Notes: generated by a model not told the origin, from the sequence alone. Positions 1 through 9,074 are shown, counted from the first letter of the stretch. The stretch is DNA of 64,000 bases from an uncultured Brevibacillus sp. (GCF_947502445.1 NZ_CANMZW010000004.1:248001-312000); one strand, 5' to 3'. Program-made: numbers and translations.

Positions 1-180
1 GCGAAGTGTAGCTTCAAAAAGCTCCTTTTTATCTCCGAACGCGGCGTAAAGACTAGGTCGTTGAATGCCCATTTTTGCCGTTAAATCGCTTAATGAAGTC
101 GCTTCGTAGCCCTTCTCCCAAAACACTTCCATCGCGGCATGTAGTGCTTGCTCTTCATTAAACTCCCGAGGGCGAACCAT
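1..180 (-). CDS. TetR-family transcriptional regulator, partial
   Basis: The reverse strand begins [20 protein letters not shown] and continues through [20 protein letters not shown] and [12 protein letters not shown]. This is the helix-turn-helix half of a TetR repressor, including the usual serine-leucine-tyrosine recognition helix. The gene runs off the left window edge, so the ligand-binding half is not visible. A ribosome binding site (GGAAGAGGAT) lies just upstream of the ATG. It is divergent from a broken MFS gene and an alpha/beta hydrolase gene, which are the natural candidates for its targets. Family assignment is firm; the inducer is unknown. Confidence 0.85.
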   Translation of the reverse strand, partial: MVRPREFNEEQALHAAMEVFWEKGYEATSLSDLTAKMGIQRPSLYAAFGDKKELFEATLR

Positions 181-324
181 AAGCTATCCTCTTCCTTTTC
201 ATATCGTTCAGTATATTAAAATCATATCTTGCGGTAAAGGAATAGTCAAATTTTTTCAATTTTCCCTTGACAAATCACGAAAGTATAATATATATTTCAC
301 TTCATCCAGTTATGTACCGATCGA

Positions 325-344
325 TATAATATACTTTTCAGTAT
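325..344 (+). promoter_or_regulatory. Putative -10 box and TetR-type operator
   Basis: TATAAT at 325-330 is followed directly by the inverted repeat ATACT-TTTC-AGTAT at 331-344. The half-site TTCAGTAT at 337-344 recurs at 207-214, close to the start of the divergent TetR gene. Two related half-sites flanking the intergenic region fit autoregulation plus control of the rightward transcript. The -35 element is poor, so the promoter itself is uncertain. Confidence 0.4.
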
Positions 345-419
345 GTAACTGAATAAGGTTACCAATCCAATCAGAAAGGTGTGAGGGATATGAAAATCCT
401 TCAAGATATAGGGAGGTGC

Positions 420-1160
420 TGGAGAAAACTGGAGTACTGGGAAGGCTTCCTCGAGTAAACCCGATGCTCGTGCTTCCACGTCACATTCATCGCTGCCGCG
501 TGTGCTCTCGTTGTTGTTTGCCGTCGCTTGTGGGCTTGCTGTAGTGAACGTTTACAGCCACTGCTTGACGCTATGGCAGTCGAGTTCGGCATCCGTAAGT
601 CGACGATCGGGGTTGTTGTCACCATCACCCAGATCGGGTATGCACTTGGCGATTTGCTGAACCGCTGACGGTTGATCGTCGGTCAGTCAACCGCCTTTTT
701 CACTCTTTCATACGGAGATTGGTCTGTTTGGTCTAGCTGGAGCCGCCGGAGCGTTTGGTGCGGCCCGGGCAGGGCTGATGGCGGATCGCGGCTGGAGTCA
801 GAAAGTTACGGCATGTCCCTATCTTGGCTACCAATTGGATTTACTATTCATTCCCTATGGGCTTTAATTGCCGGCGTAATCGTCTTCGATCTTGGATTAC
901 AGGCCGTACATGTCACGAATCAAAGCATGATTTACAGTGTGCGCCCCGAGGCACATAGTCGGCTTACGGCCGGATATATGATTTTCTATTCCCTCGGCAG
1001 CGCTGCCGGTTCGTTCATCTCGACGTTCGTTTATGCGTCAGCTGGTTGGACTGGTGTATGCCTATTAGGCTCAGCCATCAGCTTCCTGGCACATGCCACT
1101 GATCACCATCATGTGCTCGTCAATTATGACCGAAGGAAGATTTTTTACTGTTTCATCCAG
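420..1160 (+). pseudogene. MFS transporter, decayed
   Basis: Pieces of a major facilitator protein are readable only by changing frame. GLAVVNVYSH lies around 530-560, then LLDAMAVEFGIRKSTIGVVV and TITQIGYALGDLLNR follow in another frame, then a stop, then RLIVGQST. Later pieces include WALIAGVIVFDLGLQAVHVT and AGYMIFYSLGSAAGSFISTF, typical of a C-terminal MFS half. A loop expected before DLLNR is missing. The gene thus carries a frameshift, an in-frame stop and at least one small deletion and should not make a working transporter. It sits between the TetR regulator and the hydrolase, so it was probably the original TetR-controlled efflux gene. Confidence 0.65.
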
Positions 1161-1200
1161 CTAGATTTTCCGAGTCAATTCAAAGGAGGGAACATTTCTC

Positions 1201-2142
1201 ATGACCTATTCATATAACCTCAACCGCGATCCACTTGCGGATTACGAGGGTACCTATCCATTCACACCGCACTTCACCGACGCTCCCGGGTTTGCCATGC
1301 ACTATGTTGACGAAGGGCTGCACGGAGGTGAGACCGTGCTTTGTCTTCATGGCGAGCCAACCTGGGGCTATCTGTTTCGGCACCTCATCCCAGTCCTGAG
1401 CTCAAATAGCCGTGTCATTGTCCCTGATCATATGGGATTCGGCAAGAGTGCGACTCCTCAGAATCGTAGCTACTGGCTGCAAGATCATATCGACAATCTC
1501 GAACGGTTCGTGCTTGCGCTCGATCTGCGGGAAATTACGTTGATTATGCACGATTTTGGCGGGCCAGTGGGGATGGGACTCGCCGCCCGCCATCCAGATC
1601 GCATCCGCAGGCTGATCTCTACCAACGGGCCGACACCGTTCGGCCAGTCCAGCCTCGGAGACCGGTTGAGCGCCAATGTCATCGTCTCGCCTTGGTTTCA
1701 ATGGGTTGTTCAAGCGGAGAAGGACGGGAGTCTCGAGACCGTTTTGGGCCAACTCGGTTTTAATATTCTCAGCACGCTCAAACTGAACGGTTTTGAGAAC
1801 CATGCCCTGATTACCGACACCTGGCTGGCGGCTTACGGCTCACACTTTGCCAATCCGTCTGATTGTCTCGGCGCGATCGGCTGGGCAAAAGGGTATGCTA
1901 CAGGCGCGCACCAGTTTGAAGTACCTAATGCCGAAGCCATCCGGATGATTCGTACCAAGCCGGCAATGGCCATTTGGGGAGAGTCTGATCGCACTCTGCA
2001 TGCTGAACATTTTCTGCCGCTGTTCACGGAGTTGTTCCCCGACGCCCCCGTTCATCGGCTTGCAGGTGTGGGTCATTATTGTTTGGAAGATGCACCGAAG
2101 GAAGTTGGACGTCTCGTTGCAGACTTCATCTACCATAACTGA
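1201..2142 (+). CDS. Alpha/beta hydrolase, haloalkane dehalogenase-like
   Basis: A complete 313-residue alpha/beta hydrolase. The oxyanion-hole motif HGEPTW is at about residues 50-55, the nucleophile elbow MHDFGGPVG places Asp118 as the nucleophile, and the catalytic histidine lies in GVGHYCLEDAP near residue 292. An aspartate nucleophile is the hallmark of haloalkane dehalogenases and epoxide hydrolases. True haloalkane dehalogenases usually have tryptophan after the nucleophile (HDW) for halide binding; here it is phenylalanine, so dehalogenase activity is doubtful. The start follows a strong AAAGGAGG site 12 bases upstream. The gene lies directly after the broken MFS gene and may share its TetR-controlled transcript. 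Confidence 0.85.
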   Translation: MTYSYNLNRDPLADYEGTYPFTPHFTDAPGFAMHYVDEGLHGGETVLCLHGEPTWGYLFRHLIPVLSSNSRVIVPDHMGFGKSATPQNRSYWLQDHIDNLERFVLALDLREITLIMHDFGGPVGMGLAARHPDRIRRLISTNGPTPFGQSSLGDRLSANVIVSPWFQWVVQAEKDGSLETVLGQLGFNILSTLKLNGFENHALITDTWLAAYGSHFANPSDCLGAIGWAKGYATGAHQFEVPNAEAIRMIRTKPAMAIWGESDRTLHAEHFLPLFTELFPDAPVHRLAGVGHYCLEDAPKEVGRLVADFIYHN

Positions 2143-2174
2143 ACGTGGTCTCGAAGGAATCGCCTCTCACAAGA

Positions 2175-2337
2175 GGATTCTTGTGACTCATTATGGTACG
2201 ACAGAAATCGACGGACTGAACATTTTTTATCGCGAAGCCAGAGACAACAACCGGCCGGTTCTGCCTTTTACGCATTTCTTTCCCAATTCTTCGTTTACGT
2301 TTCGCGATCTGACCGAGCGAGTTTTCGAAGATAAGCC
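2175..2337 (+). pseudogene. Alpha/beta hydrolase, N-terminal fragment
   Basis: In one frame the sequence reads TEIDGLNIFYREARDNNRPV followed by LPFTHFFPNSSFTFRDL, which is the first 40 or so residues of an alpha/beta hydrolase of the peroxidase/epoxide hydrolase type. The expected LLLHGFP is altered to LPFTHFFP. The fragment stops abruptly at about 2337, where a MerR gene begins in mid-domain, so this is a deletion junction between two unrelated genes. It is not functional on its own. Confidence 0.55.
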
Positions 2338-2339
2338 AA

Positions 2340-3120
2340 GTGTCTGTCAAGACGCTTCGGTACTACGACCAGCTGAATTTGCTCAAGCCGGCCCATACCG
2401 ATCTTTACTCTGGATACCGATACTACACTGCCGATCAGTTGTTCCAGCTTCACCGCATTTTGGCCTACAAAGAACTGGGGTTCTCGTTAGAGCAAATTCT
2501 CCGGATGATCGACGAGAAAATTCCGCTTCAGCAAATTAGAGGAATGTTCCGGATCAAGCAGCATGAGATTCAGTCCATTGTGGACAAAGAGCAGGCCAAG
2601 TTGGTTCGCATCCAAGACCGGCTATAATGCCATCGAGAATGAGGGAAAACAGGAGATGACGTATAATGTCGTGCTGAAAGAAGTGGAACCGCAATTGGTC
2701 GTGTCTTATCGGCAAAGAACTTCTTTTCGGCAAATTCCGGAGATGTTTCAGCAGCTGGATGATCATTTGGGCAATGCCGGTCGGCCCTCCTTGTCCCAGT
2801 TTGTTTTGTGGCATGACTGCTTGGAAAGCGATGACGATATGGACATTGAAGTAGCCCGGCTACTAACCGATAAAATGGCAAGCCAGCCGCCCTTTGTGGT
2901 CCAACGGTTACCGGGTGTTCCGCTGATGGCCACCCTGATCCATCATTGTCGGACGACGAGCCGCTGCACTGCAAGCACGGAACTGGCGATGTGGATTGAG
3001 CGAAATGGATATCGAATGATCGAAAACGAGCCACGGCGCGAAATTTGCATCCCTCATGAACAGACAGGCGATCTGAAAGCTTATGTCGCGGAGGTGCAAA
3101 TTGCTGTCGAGAGAGTTTAG
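2340..3120 (+). pseudogene. MerR-family regulator with GyrI-like domain, broken
   Basis: The reading frame starts inside the MerR helix-turn-helix with VSVKTLRYYDQLNLLKPA and continues through the dimerisation helix ending VRIQDRL near 2627. The first ten or so residues of a normal MerR protein are missing at the junction with the upstream fragment. After VRIQDRL an extra base makes a stop; the adjoining frame then continues NAIENEGKQEMTYNVVLKEV into a GyrI-like effector-binding domain up to 3120. Merged, the two frames make one MerR plus GyrI regulator of the BmrR/YdfL type. Truncation plus frameshift make it a pseudogene, although the downstream domain alone could be made. Confidence 0.7.
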
Positions 3121-3384
3121 TTTACTCGTAGGAGGGGGAGGGAGGTGCTGACAAGACACCAAAAGTTGTTGACGTTGAATTTGTTTCGATTAACCTTTGT
3201 TCCGTCTGCTCGGGATTTAGCCTCGTCTCTTACACCCGTATTCGTCAATGTCAGCATTGCGGTCAGGTCGACGCCCAGAGGATGGGTGACAACAAACATG
3301 AGACTGATCGATGTATCTTGGTCCGAATGCCTGTTCGTAATGGCACTAAGCCCACTATTTGCAATCTTTTGCATCGCATATAAG

Positions 3385-3411
3385 AGCAGCTACCCGCTGC
3401 TTTTCTTTTAT
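3385..3411 (+). terminator. Rho-independent terminator
   Basis: AGCAGC (3385-3390) pairs with GCTGCT (3396-3401) across a five-base loop and is followed by a T-rich run. It lies between the broken MerR gene and the MFS gene at 3466. The region 3121-3384 has no recognisable gene. Confidence 0.55.
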
Positions 3412-3465
3412 CTTAATTATGTACCAATTGGCATTTAATGTGGCTGATCAATACGGAGGGATACT

Positions 3466-4665
3466 ATGTCTAAGGTTGCTTTAAATCAAGCCGAACCGTC
3501 GAAAACTAGCATTCGCAGTTGGCTGGCGATCGTTGTTCTCGGTATTGCCATGTTTACTGTTGTTGCCACCGAATTCGCACCGATCGGACTGTTATCGTCT
3601 ATCGCTTCCGATCTTGAGAGCAGTCCTGCAACGGTAGGACTCATCGTGACGGCCTATGCGCTGATTGGCGCAGGTAGCGCGCTACTATCCGCTGTACTGC
3701 CGAACAGGTTTCCGCGCAAGCCGCTGCTCATCGGGTTAATGTTAGTGCTGGCTGCCGGGAACGGACTTGTGATGATCGCCCATTCGTTCCAGATTTTGAT
3801 GCTGGCGCGGGTTATCGGAGCGCTATCGCATGGCGTTTTCTGGGCAATGGTGGCCGCGCTTGCGACACAGATTGCTCCGCCGAACCGGATGGGACTTGCG
3901 ACTTCGATCGTTTTTGGCGGCATGTCGATTGCGAACGTGCTGGGTGTTCCGCTGCTCAACCTGATCGGACAGACATGGGGCTGGCGTTTGGCATTTGGCA
4001 TCCTCGTCGCGGCCTGTATGCTCACGGCGCTGTTAATGGCCATCGTGCTGCCGCAAATAAAGGCCGAAGGATCGGTTGGATTCGCCACCTTGGCCAGTGT
4101 GCTACGTAGCAGCAAGCTGTGGCGCGTCTATACGGTGGCAATCTTCACGGTAGCTGCGCATTTCGCAGCGTTCACATACATCGAACCGTTTCTGAGAAAC
4201 GTCCCTGGCATTGCCCCCGCTATGATCGCCGCTCTGCTCTTTGGCTTCGGGGCCGCCGGCTTGCTCGGAAATGTGCTTACCGGGGCACTGATCGACCGCT
4301 TTATGAAGCCGGTCATCGCCGTATCACTGTTGCTTATGTTCGCATCGCTCATTGGTCTGGGCACGTTCGGGCTAAATTCCGGGGGAGGGCCAGTGCTGGC
4401 GCTGCTCGTTGTCTGGGGCGCCGCAATCTCGGTACTTTTTATCGGTATCCAGACGTGGGTATTGCGAACTAGTGGGAAGGCTGCTATACCGGCGTCTGCC
4501 GTGTATACGACCGTGTTCAATTCCTCTTCCGGCGTGGGAGCCATACTCGGTGCATTCGTACTGAACAATGCCGGTTTGTCTGCCATTATGACCTCAGCCG
4601 GCCTGGTTATCGTCATGGCTATTACTATCGTCGTATTGGATCGTGGGGGGAGAAAGACATCATAA
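3466..4665 (+). CDS. MFS transporter, DHA1 (YdhP/AraJ/NepI-like) family
   Basis: A 399-residue intact membrane transporter with about twelve hydrophobic segments. After a short polar start the first helix reads WLAIVVLGIAMFTVVATEFA, followed by the DHA1-type motif GLIVTAYALIGAGSALLSAV and the cytoplasmic loop PNRFPRKPLLI. The ATEFAPIGLL region and HGVFWAMVAALA in helix 4 are typical of the sugar/arabinose/purine-nucleoside exporter branch. It should export small molecules by proton antiport at the cell membrane. The ATG follows a strong GGAGGG site at 3455-3460. It appears to be a single-gene unit. Substrate is unknown. Confidence 0.85.
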   Translation: MSKVALNQAEPSKTSIRSWLAIVVLGIAMFTVVATEFAPIGLLSSIASDLESSPATVGLIVTAYALIGAGSALLSAVLPNRFPRKPLLIGLMLVLAAGNGLVMIAHSFQILMLARVIGALSHGVFWAMVAALATQIAPPNRMGLATSIVFGGMSIANVLGVPLLNLIGQTWGWRLAFGILVAACMLTALLMAIVLPQIKAEGSVGFATLASVLRSSKLWRVYTVAIFTVAAHFAAFTYIEPFLRNVPGIAPAMIAALLFGFGAAGLLGNVLTGALIDRFMKPVIAVSLLLMFASLIGLGTFGLNSGGGPVLALLVVWGAAISVLFIGIQTWVLRTSGKAAIPASAVYTTVFNSSSGVGAILGAFVLNNAGLSAIMTSAGLVIVMAITIVVLDRGGRKTS

Positions 4666-4859
4666 CGCTACGCAGGGAGGGGAGCTCAGAAAAGCTCAGC
4701 AAACGATCCTACACGGTACGGATCATCCCTCCCATATTGTGTTATCAGTGATCCCCCAATTGAACTAAAACATTTGCAAATGGCCAAATGAACGGGAAGA
4801 TTGTCAGTATGTTATTTGACGTCTTCGGTACCAATGGCGTGGCGGGTAAATCGGATGTG

Positions 4860-5398
4860 GGCAAGCATTTATTGAGAACGACGCTATACGAATCGTTTGG
4901 TTTCAAGCATTTGTCGACAGCTTAGGAAGTGAAACGATACGGTTTTATTACGGGCAAGATTTATTGGGAAATGAGATAGGTGCTGCAGCGAAGAATGTTA
5001 TCGGAATCGCAGCGGGCATGCTGGATGGATTAGGTTATGCAAGCTTGAAGGGAGCCTTAATGGCTAGGGGGACAAAAGAAATTGCGAGATTAGTAAAGGC
5101 AATGGGTGGCAACGAATTAACGATATACGGTTTAGGGCATCTCGGTGATTACGAAGCAACCGTCTTTTCTAAGCATAGTCATAATCGACGATTTGGTGAG
5201 GCATTTGTAAGAAAAGAACCATTCGAAAAATTAGCTGAAGGAGCGGCAACCGTTAAAGCATTATTGCGATTGTCCACTAGGTATGATGTGGATCTTCCAA
5301 TCTGTGAAGCTGTTGATTCCGTTATTTCTGAAGGAAACGATCCAAAAGAACAACTGATAAAATTATTTATGAGACCCATGAAGTTTGAAAGTATTTAA
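4860..5398 (+). pseudogene. NAD(P)-dependent glycerol-3-phosphate dehydrogenase, 5'-truncated
   Basis: From about 4890 one frame reads ENDAIRIVWFQAFVDSLGSE, then TIRFYYGQDLLGNEIGAAAK, then NVIGIAAGMLDGLGYASLKG, the C-terminal helical half of a GpsA-type dehydrogenase, ending at 5398. The N-terminal nucleotide-binding half (GxGxxG) is absent and the upstream sequence 4700-4880 is unrelated. An internal ATG at 4970 could start a 143-residue remnant, but it would lack NAD binding. A truncated relic, consistent with the rearranged neighbourhood. Confidence 0.7.
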
Positions 5399-5462
5399 TC
5401 TAATAGTAGCGTCGTACTTCAGCTTGCACCTAGTCCGTCCGTGGGGCTAGTGTTAAGCATTG

Positions 5463-5486
5463 CGCTAACGGATTCGATAGCTCAAA
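5463..5486 (+). repeat. Island repeat, copy A (left box only)
   Basis: GCTAACGGATTCGATAGCTC at 5463-5482 matches the left box of a dispersed family seen at least twelve times in this window (other copies near 6.8, 8.2, 11.6, 13.4, 21.2, 25.4, 27.0, 28.1, 28.9, 32.6 and 38.5 kb). No right box is seen here. It follows the truncated dehydrogenase. Confidence 0.6.
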
Positions 5487-5556
5487 AGACGATCTGGATA
5501 AGAACTCCATATCGTGATTTTGTCTTTACTTGTTTGAGGAAGCGTGTTCACTCCAT

Positions 5557-5613
5557 AAAAAAACCGGAAAGACTGATCAGCGCGTAGCGTTACGAAGTCT
5601 TTCCGGTTTTTTT
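5557..5613. terminator. Bidirectional rho-independent terminator
   Basis: An 18-base perfect inverted repeat: A-run plus CCGGAAAGACT at 5557-5574 and AGTCTTTCCGG plus T-run at 5596-5613. It has A and T tracts on both sides, so it can stop transcription in either direction. It lies between copy A of the island repeat and the oxidoreductase gene. Confidence 0.85.
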
Positions 5614-5782
5614 ATGTCAAACTAGACCGAGTTATTCTATACGTAGCCGTTAACATCTTATTTTAGTAGTAGCTCGTCGCTGCACTCCACCCATATACTG
5701 GAATTAACGTATTCAGCAGAACTTTCATCTAATTACAGCGAATAAAATGGGAAGATAGCGAAGGTTGACTGGAGGGGAAGGG

Positions 5783-6754
5783 ATGAAAGCGATCGTATAT
5801 GAGCGGTACGGGCCGCCAAATGTACTGCAGCTTCGGGATGTCGCCAAGCCGGTACCGAAGGACGACGAGATATTGATTAAAGTCTATGCTGCAACTGTCG
5901 CTGCGGGGGATTGGCGCTTACGAAAGGCAGATCCTTTCCTGGCGCGGCTGTTCAATGGTCTGTGGAGGCCGAAGCGAATCAAGATTCTCGGATTCGAATT
6001 AGCGGGCGTGGTCGAATCAACGGGCAGTGGCGTTACTCGGTTTAAACCGGGGGATGCCGTCTATGCTGCCAGCGGAATGGGCTTCGGCGCGTATGCCGAA
6101 TACAGATGCCTACCTGAGAACGGCAGCGTCACGCTGAAGCCGACAAACATGACGTTCGAGGAGGCGGCCGCGGTTCCGGTCGGTGCCTATACTGCCTTGC
6201 AATTTCTCCGAAAGGGCAATATCCAGCGCAACAGACGCGTACTTGTCTATGGAGCATCCGGCAGTGTTGGGACGTATGCGGTGCAGCTCGCCAAGCATTT
6301 CGGTGCGGTAGTGACCGGGGTATGCAGCACATCGAATCTGGATTTGGTAAGATCGCTGGGCGCCGACCGAGTCATCGATTATACAGAAGAGAACTTCGCG
6401 GATGACGGTACGATCTACGATATCATTTTCGATACGGTTGGAAAGAGTCCGTTCATGGCTTGCGTCGAGCGTCTGACACCGAACGGCTTATACCTGCGAG
6501 CAGTCCATTTTAGCCCTCTGCCGGTCGTTCTCGGGTTATGGGTCAACTTGACGAGCGGTAAGAAGGTGATCGGTGGAACAATGAGGGAAAACGCGGAAGA
6601 CTTGAGGTATCTTAAGGAGCTGATCGAGGCCGGCAAGCTGCGTTCGATCATCGACCGCGTTTATCCGCTGGAGAAAGCGGCGGAGGCCCACCACTATGTG
6701 GAGCAGGGCCACAAGAAAGGCAACGTGGTGTTAACCGTCCAACAAGGTTTATAG
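5783..6754 (+). CDS. NAD(P)-dependent alcohol dehydrogenase / quinone oxidoreductase (MDR family)
   Basis: A 323-residue medium-chain dehydrogenase/reductase. The GroES-like part starts [20 protein letters not shown] and includes [20 protein letters not shown]. The Rossmann domain follows with [20 protein letters not shown] and [13 protein letters not shown]. It lacks the zinc-ligand pattern GHE of classical alcohol dehydrogenases (GFE here), so it is of the zinc-independent quinone oxidoreductase type and probably reduces enones or quinones with NADPH. The ATG at 5783 is preferred over an in-frame TTG at 5765 because GGAGGGG lies just before it. A single-gene unit between terminators and island repeats. 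Confidence 0.85.
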   Translation: MKAIVYERYGPPNVLQLRDVAKPVPKDDEILIKVYAATVAAGDWRLRKADPFLARLFNGLWRPKRIKILGFELAGVVESTGSGVTRFKPGDAVYAASGMGFGAYAEYRCLPENGSVTLKPTNMTFEEAAAVPVGAYTALQFLRKGNIQRNRRVLVYGASGSVGTYAVQLAKHFGAVVTGVCSTSNLDLVRSLGADRVIDYTEENFADDGTIYDIIFDTVGKSPFMACVERLTPNGLYLRAVHFSPLPVVLGLWVNLTSGKKVIGGTMRENAEDLRYLKELIEAGKLRSIIDRVYPLEKAAEAHHYVEQGHKKGNVVLTVQQGL

Positions 6755-6830
6755 GATTCGCTCCTTTAATCCTTGAAAAGTTAGAATTAATACGTTTCGA
6801 AATCGAAAGACGAAGACTCCTTGTGCGTTT

Positions 6831-6906
6831 AGCTAACGGGATCGATATCGATAAGCGGTTGCTTCGGCAGCCGTTTTATTATTTATTCCGCTAACAGCAG
6901 CTTCGT
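6831..6906 (+). repeat. Island repeat, copy B with hairpin
   Basis: Left box GCTAACGGGATCGATATCGA at about 6832-6851 is followed by the hairpin CGGTTGC-TTCG-GCAGCCG and a T-rich tail, then a weak right box near 6890. The hairpin with T-tract can act as the terminator of the oxidoreductase gene. Confidence 0.55.
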
Positions 6907-6971
6907 TTAAGAAGGAATAAAAACTCAATAGGAAGAATATGTAATTTAGGTGCGGATCAATAGGAGGTTCA

Positions 6972-7184
6972 ATGAAAAAGCCTTTCTTGTTTGTATTTCT
7001 TTTAGTTTCAATTTTGGTCGGATGTGGTAGTGAATACGTTATTCTTTCTGGTGAAAGTGATGACTGGAAAGGAGAATACTCAGCAAATATAGATGGTAAT
7101 AGTGAAAATGGGAATTACCTTTTTAGTTTCAAAAATGGAAACAATGATACTGAATTTAATAAGAACCTAGTTTATTTAAAGTGA
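6972..7184 (+). CDS. Small putative lipoprotein
   Basis: A 70-residue protein with a lipoprotein signal peptide: MKKPFLFVFLLVSILVGCG, with lipobox LVGC and Cys18 as the lipidation site. The rest is short, polar and Asn/Gly-rich (SENGNYLFSFKNGNNDTEFN). An AGGAGG site precedes the ATG. I recognise no family. It may be the N-terminal part of a longer lipoprotein. It should sit on the outer face of the cell membrane. Confidence 0.6.
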   Translation: MKKPFLFVFLLVSILVGCGSEYVILSGESDDWKGEYSANIDGNSENGNYLFSFKNGNNDTEFNKNLVYLK

Positions 7185-7258
7185 GTCAAGTGCTATATAA
7201 AGGCTTGTTCGATTAACGTATTCCCTAGTTCAACAAATGATTTCGAAATACGTATTAA

Positions 7259-7315
7259 CCCCTCCCAAACAGAGTGAAGCTAGTAGTAATTAGCCTTGGG
7301 AGGGGTATTGTTTTA
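7259..7315 (+). terminator. Rho-independent terminator
   Basis: CCCCTCCCAA (7259-7268) pairs with TTGGGAGGGG (7296-7305) and is followed by a T-rich stretch. It ends the small lipoprotein transcript. Confidence 0.75.
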
Positions 7316-7330
7316 TGAAATTGACTGTTG

Positions 7331-8145
7331 TATGAGGCCGATAAACGAATTCTGGGTTTTAGTCCGCACACTTTAAAAGCGTATACCCTTCAGTTTAAGG
7401 TACTGACTCGCGAGATTGGCAACTTAAATATCGGAGAAGTACATTGGACTTGCTGAAAGAATACTTAGCAAAGCAGTCAGACCGGTTAAAGCCGAGCAGC
7501 ATGGGACATCGTATACGGTTTATACGGTCCCTGTTTCGGTTTGCATGTGAAGAAGGACATATTATTAAAAACCCTATGGCTAAGCTAAGAGAACCAAAAT
7601 TAGAAAAGAGGATCCCGAAGTTTTTAATTGAGGAAGATGTGATTAATCTTAAGATAGCCTGTGATTCCCTACGCGAGCGCGCACTCTTGGAGTTTTTATA
7701 TTGTACTGGTTGTCGCGTAGGTGAAGTGCACAGGTTAGATATCGAAGACATCAACTGGGAGAGTTGCTCCTCGATTGTGCATGGTAAAGGCTCTAAGCAA
7801 CGAGAAGTGTATTTTACAATCGAATGTAAGGTCTGGTTAAAGAGATACCTCAAGAGTCGAGAGGATTCTTGTAAAGCCCTTTTTGTGACGGAGTCTTTTC
7901 CTGTGGGCCGAATGGCTATACCTACAATACGTTATGCTGTTAAGAAGCTGGCAGCTCGTGGAGAGGTTGCAGTAAACGTTTATCCTCATCGCTTTCGTCA
8001 TACGTATGCTTGTCACTTACTTGATAATGGTGCCCCGTTAGATTTTATTCAGGGTATGCTGGGTCACGAGAAGGCTTCAACAACACAGATCTACGCGCAA
8101 TTACGCGGTGAACGTCGACGAGAATTATATAGGCGGTACTTTTAA
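7331..8145 (+). pseudogene. Tyrosine recombinase (XerC/XerD-like), frameshifted
   Basis: The catalytic domain is complete: Arg in TGCRVGEVHRLD, Lys in VHGKGSKQRE, His-X-X-Arg in PHRFRHTYACHL, His in MLGHEKAS and the nucleophile Tyr in TTQIYAQL, ending at 8145. The N-terminal SAM-like core-binding domain is also present (RILGFSPHTLKAYTLQFKVL and TREIGNLNIGEVH) but one base is missing near 7443 so that LDLLKEYLAKQSDR continues in another frame. No good start codon or ribosome site precedes the N-terminal piece. With the frame intact it would be a site-specific recombinase of about 270 residues. It stands at the left of the repeat-rich island and may once have mobilised island DNA, but this is inference. 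A translated C-terminal fragment from an internal TTG at 7444 is possible. Confidence 0.7.
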
Positions 8146-8162
8146 GAGCTGTGGCTCCCGCT

Positions 8163-8188
8163 GAACTAACGGGCAGTTATGCTCAATG
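8163..8188 (+). repeat. Island repeat, copy C (right box)
   Basis: ACTAACGGGCAGTTATGCTC at about 8165-8184 matches the right-box consensus (TAACGGGCAGNWTTA). It begins 18 bases after the recombinase stop codon. Confidence 0.55.
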
Positions 8189-8311
8189 GAGTTGTAATAA
8201 TTCTATCAGTTTTTAACAGAGGGGTCGGCGTTTACGTTGATATAACAGGCAATACTTCAGCATATGATATGATTTTTGGTAATGAATGGTTATATCCGAA
8301 TGGAGCGATTA

Positions 8312-8575
8312 ATGGTGACTGTAAGGGAGAATACGCAATTCATTGAACAAATTATTCAACACTCTGAGAATCGTCTTCGGTTTATTGATGAAGGCACAGA
8401 ACTAGATGAATTATATGATTATTTTCGTGTACAACTTGAGAGTAAATATCGCAAGTCCCTCAGCGAGATAGGAGAAGTTCTCAAAGAAAGATTAGTAAAG
8501 GGTATCGCCAACATTTTGACGACAACGTACCCTAAAGCATTAGTGGTCATGGGTTTGCCTAAAAACATGCTTTGA
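8312..8575 (+). CDS. Hypothetical protein
   Basis: About 87 residues from the ATG at 8312 (MVTVRENTQFIEQIIQHSEN) with a weak GGAG before it; an upstream in-frame ATG would give 99. The protein is charged and predicted mostly helical (LDELYDYFRVQLESKYRKSL). The C-terminus, ALVVMGLPKNML, overlaps by one base the start of the next small frame, so it may be a truncation product. No family recognised. Confidence 0.35.
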   Translation: MVTVRENTQFIEQIIQHSENRLRFIDEGTELDELYDYFRVQLESKYRKSLSEIGEVLKERLVKGIANILTTTYPKALVVMGLPKNML

Positions 8576-8697
8576 TGACCGCTAGCGAAACGTCGGCGTA
8601 TGGTGGGCCAGTGAAGTTTTTGGGGATGGGGGCACTCGCCATTGTCAGTCTCGTCTTTTACTGGCCGGGACAAAGGCTGTATGAAAAGCGTCAGTAG
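8575..8697 (+). pseudogene. C-terminal fragment of a membrane protein
   Basis: A 40-residue frame starts ATG at 8575, overlapping the previous stop. It has one hydrophobic helix (FLGMGALAIVSLVFYWPGQR) and a basic tail LYEKRQ. This resembles the last helix and tail of an MFS or similar transporter. It is probably a relic left by deletion. Confidence 0.35.
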
Positions 8698-8815
8698 AAA
8701 AGCATCACATTGTGTGAGCCAACCAGCTAATAAATGGTTCAAGTTGATTTTTTTCCTGATTCTTACTATAATAAATATTAACTTTTTCAAAGGGGATGTC
8801 TTTTTGTCGGCGGTC

Positions 8816-8926
8816 GTTCTTAACTAACAAATTGCATAGGGCTTGTTCCATTTTTTCGCAAAAAAACCACGGTGTTTGTGGGTTATTTGACGCGCAAAAA
8901 AAGGAGAGGCCTGATTAGTTAAGAAC
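8816..8926. repeat. 111-bp element with 12-bp perfect terminal inverted repeats
   Basis: GTTCTTAACTAA (8816-8827) is exactly complementary to TTAGTTAAGAAC (8915-8926). The 87 bases between contain two short A-tracts and a smaller hairpin but no open frame. The size and terminal repeats suggest a MITE-like insertion, or a structured RNA element. The rest of 8698-9074 has no gene apart from a terminator at 8959. Confidence 0.45.
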
Positions 8927-8958
8927 AGCGGTCATCCACCTATTTTTATGACTACCAG

Positions 8959-8986
8959 AACCGTGCTCTTTGGCACGGTTTTTTTG
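8959..8986 (+). terminator. Rho-independent terminator upstream of bpsA
   Basis: AACCGTGC (8959-8966) pairs with GCACGGTT (8973-8980), followed by TTTTT. It lies about 90 bases before the bpsA start codon. It either ends an upstream transcript or sits in the bpsA leader. Confidence 0.75.
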
Positions 8987-9074
8987 CGGAGCAGAAGGTG
9001 AACGTTGTGTTCATTTTCTGCTTTTTTGCGCTCTGGTAGCAACAACCCTTTTGAAAGAGAGCGAAATCATAACC

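Noticed and set aside
297..628. Reverse-strand short frames
   Set aside because: They overlap the promoter and MFS relic, lack ribosome sites and show no recognisable motifs.
1201..2142. Confident haloalkane dehalogenase name
   Set aside because: The halide-stabilising tryptophan after the nucleophile is replaced by phenylalanine, so only the fold is claimed.
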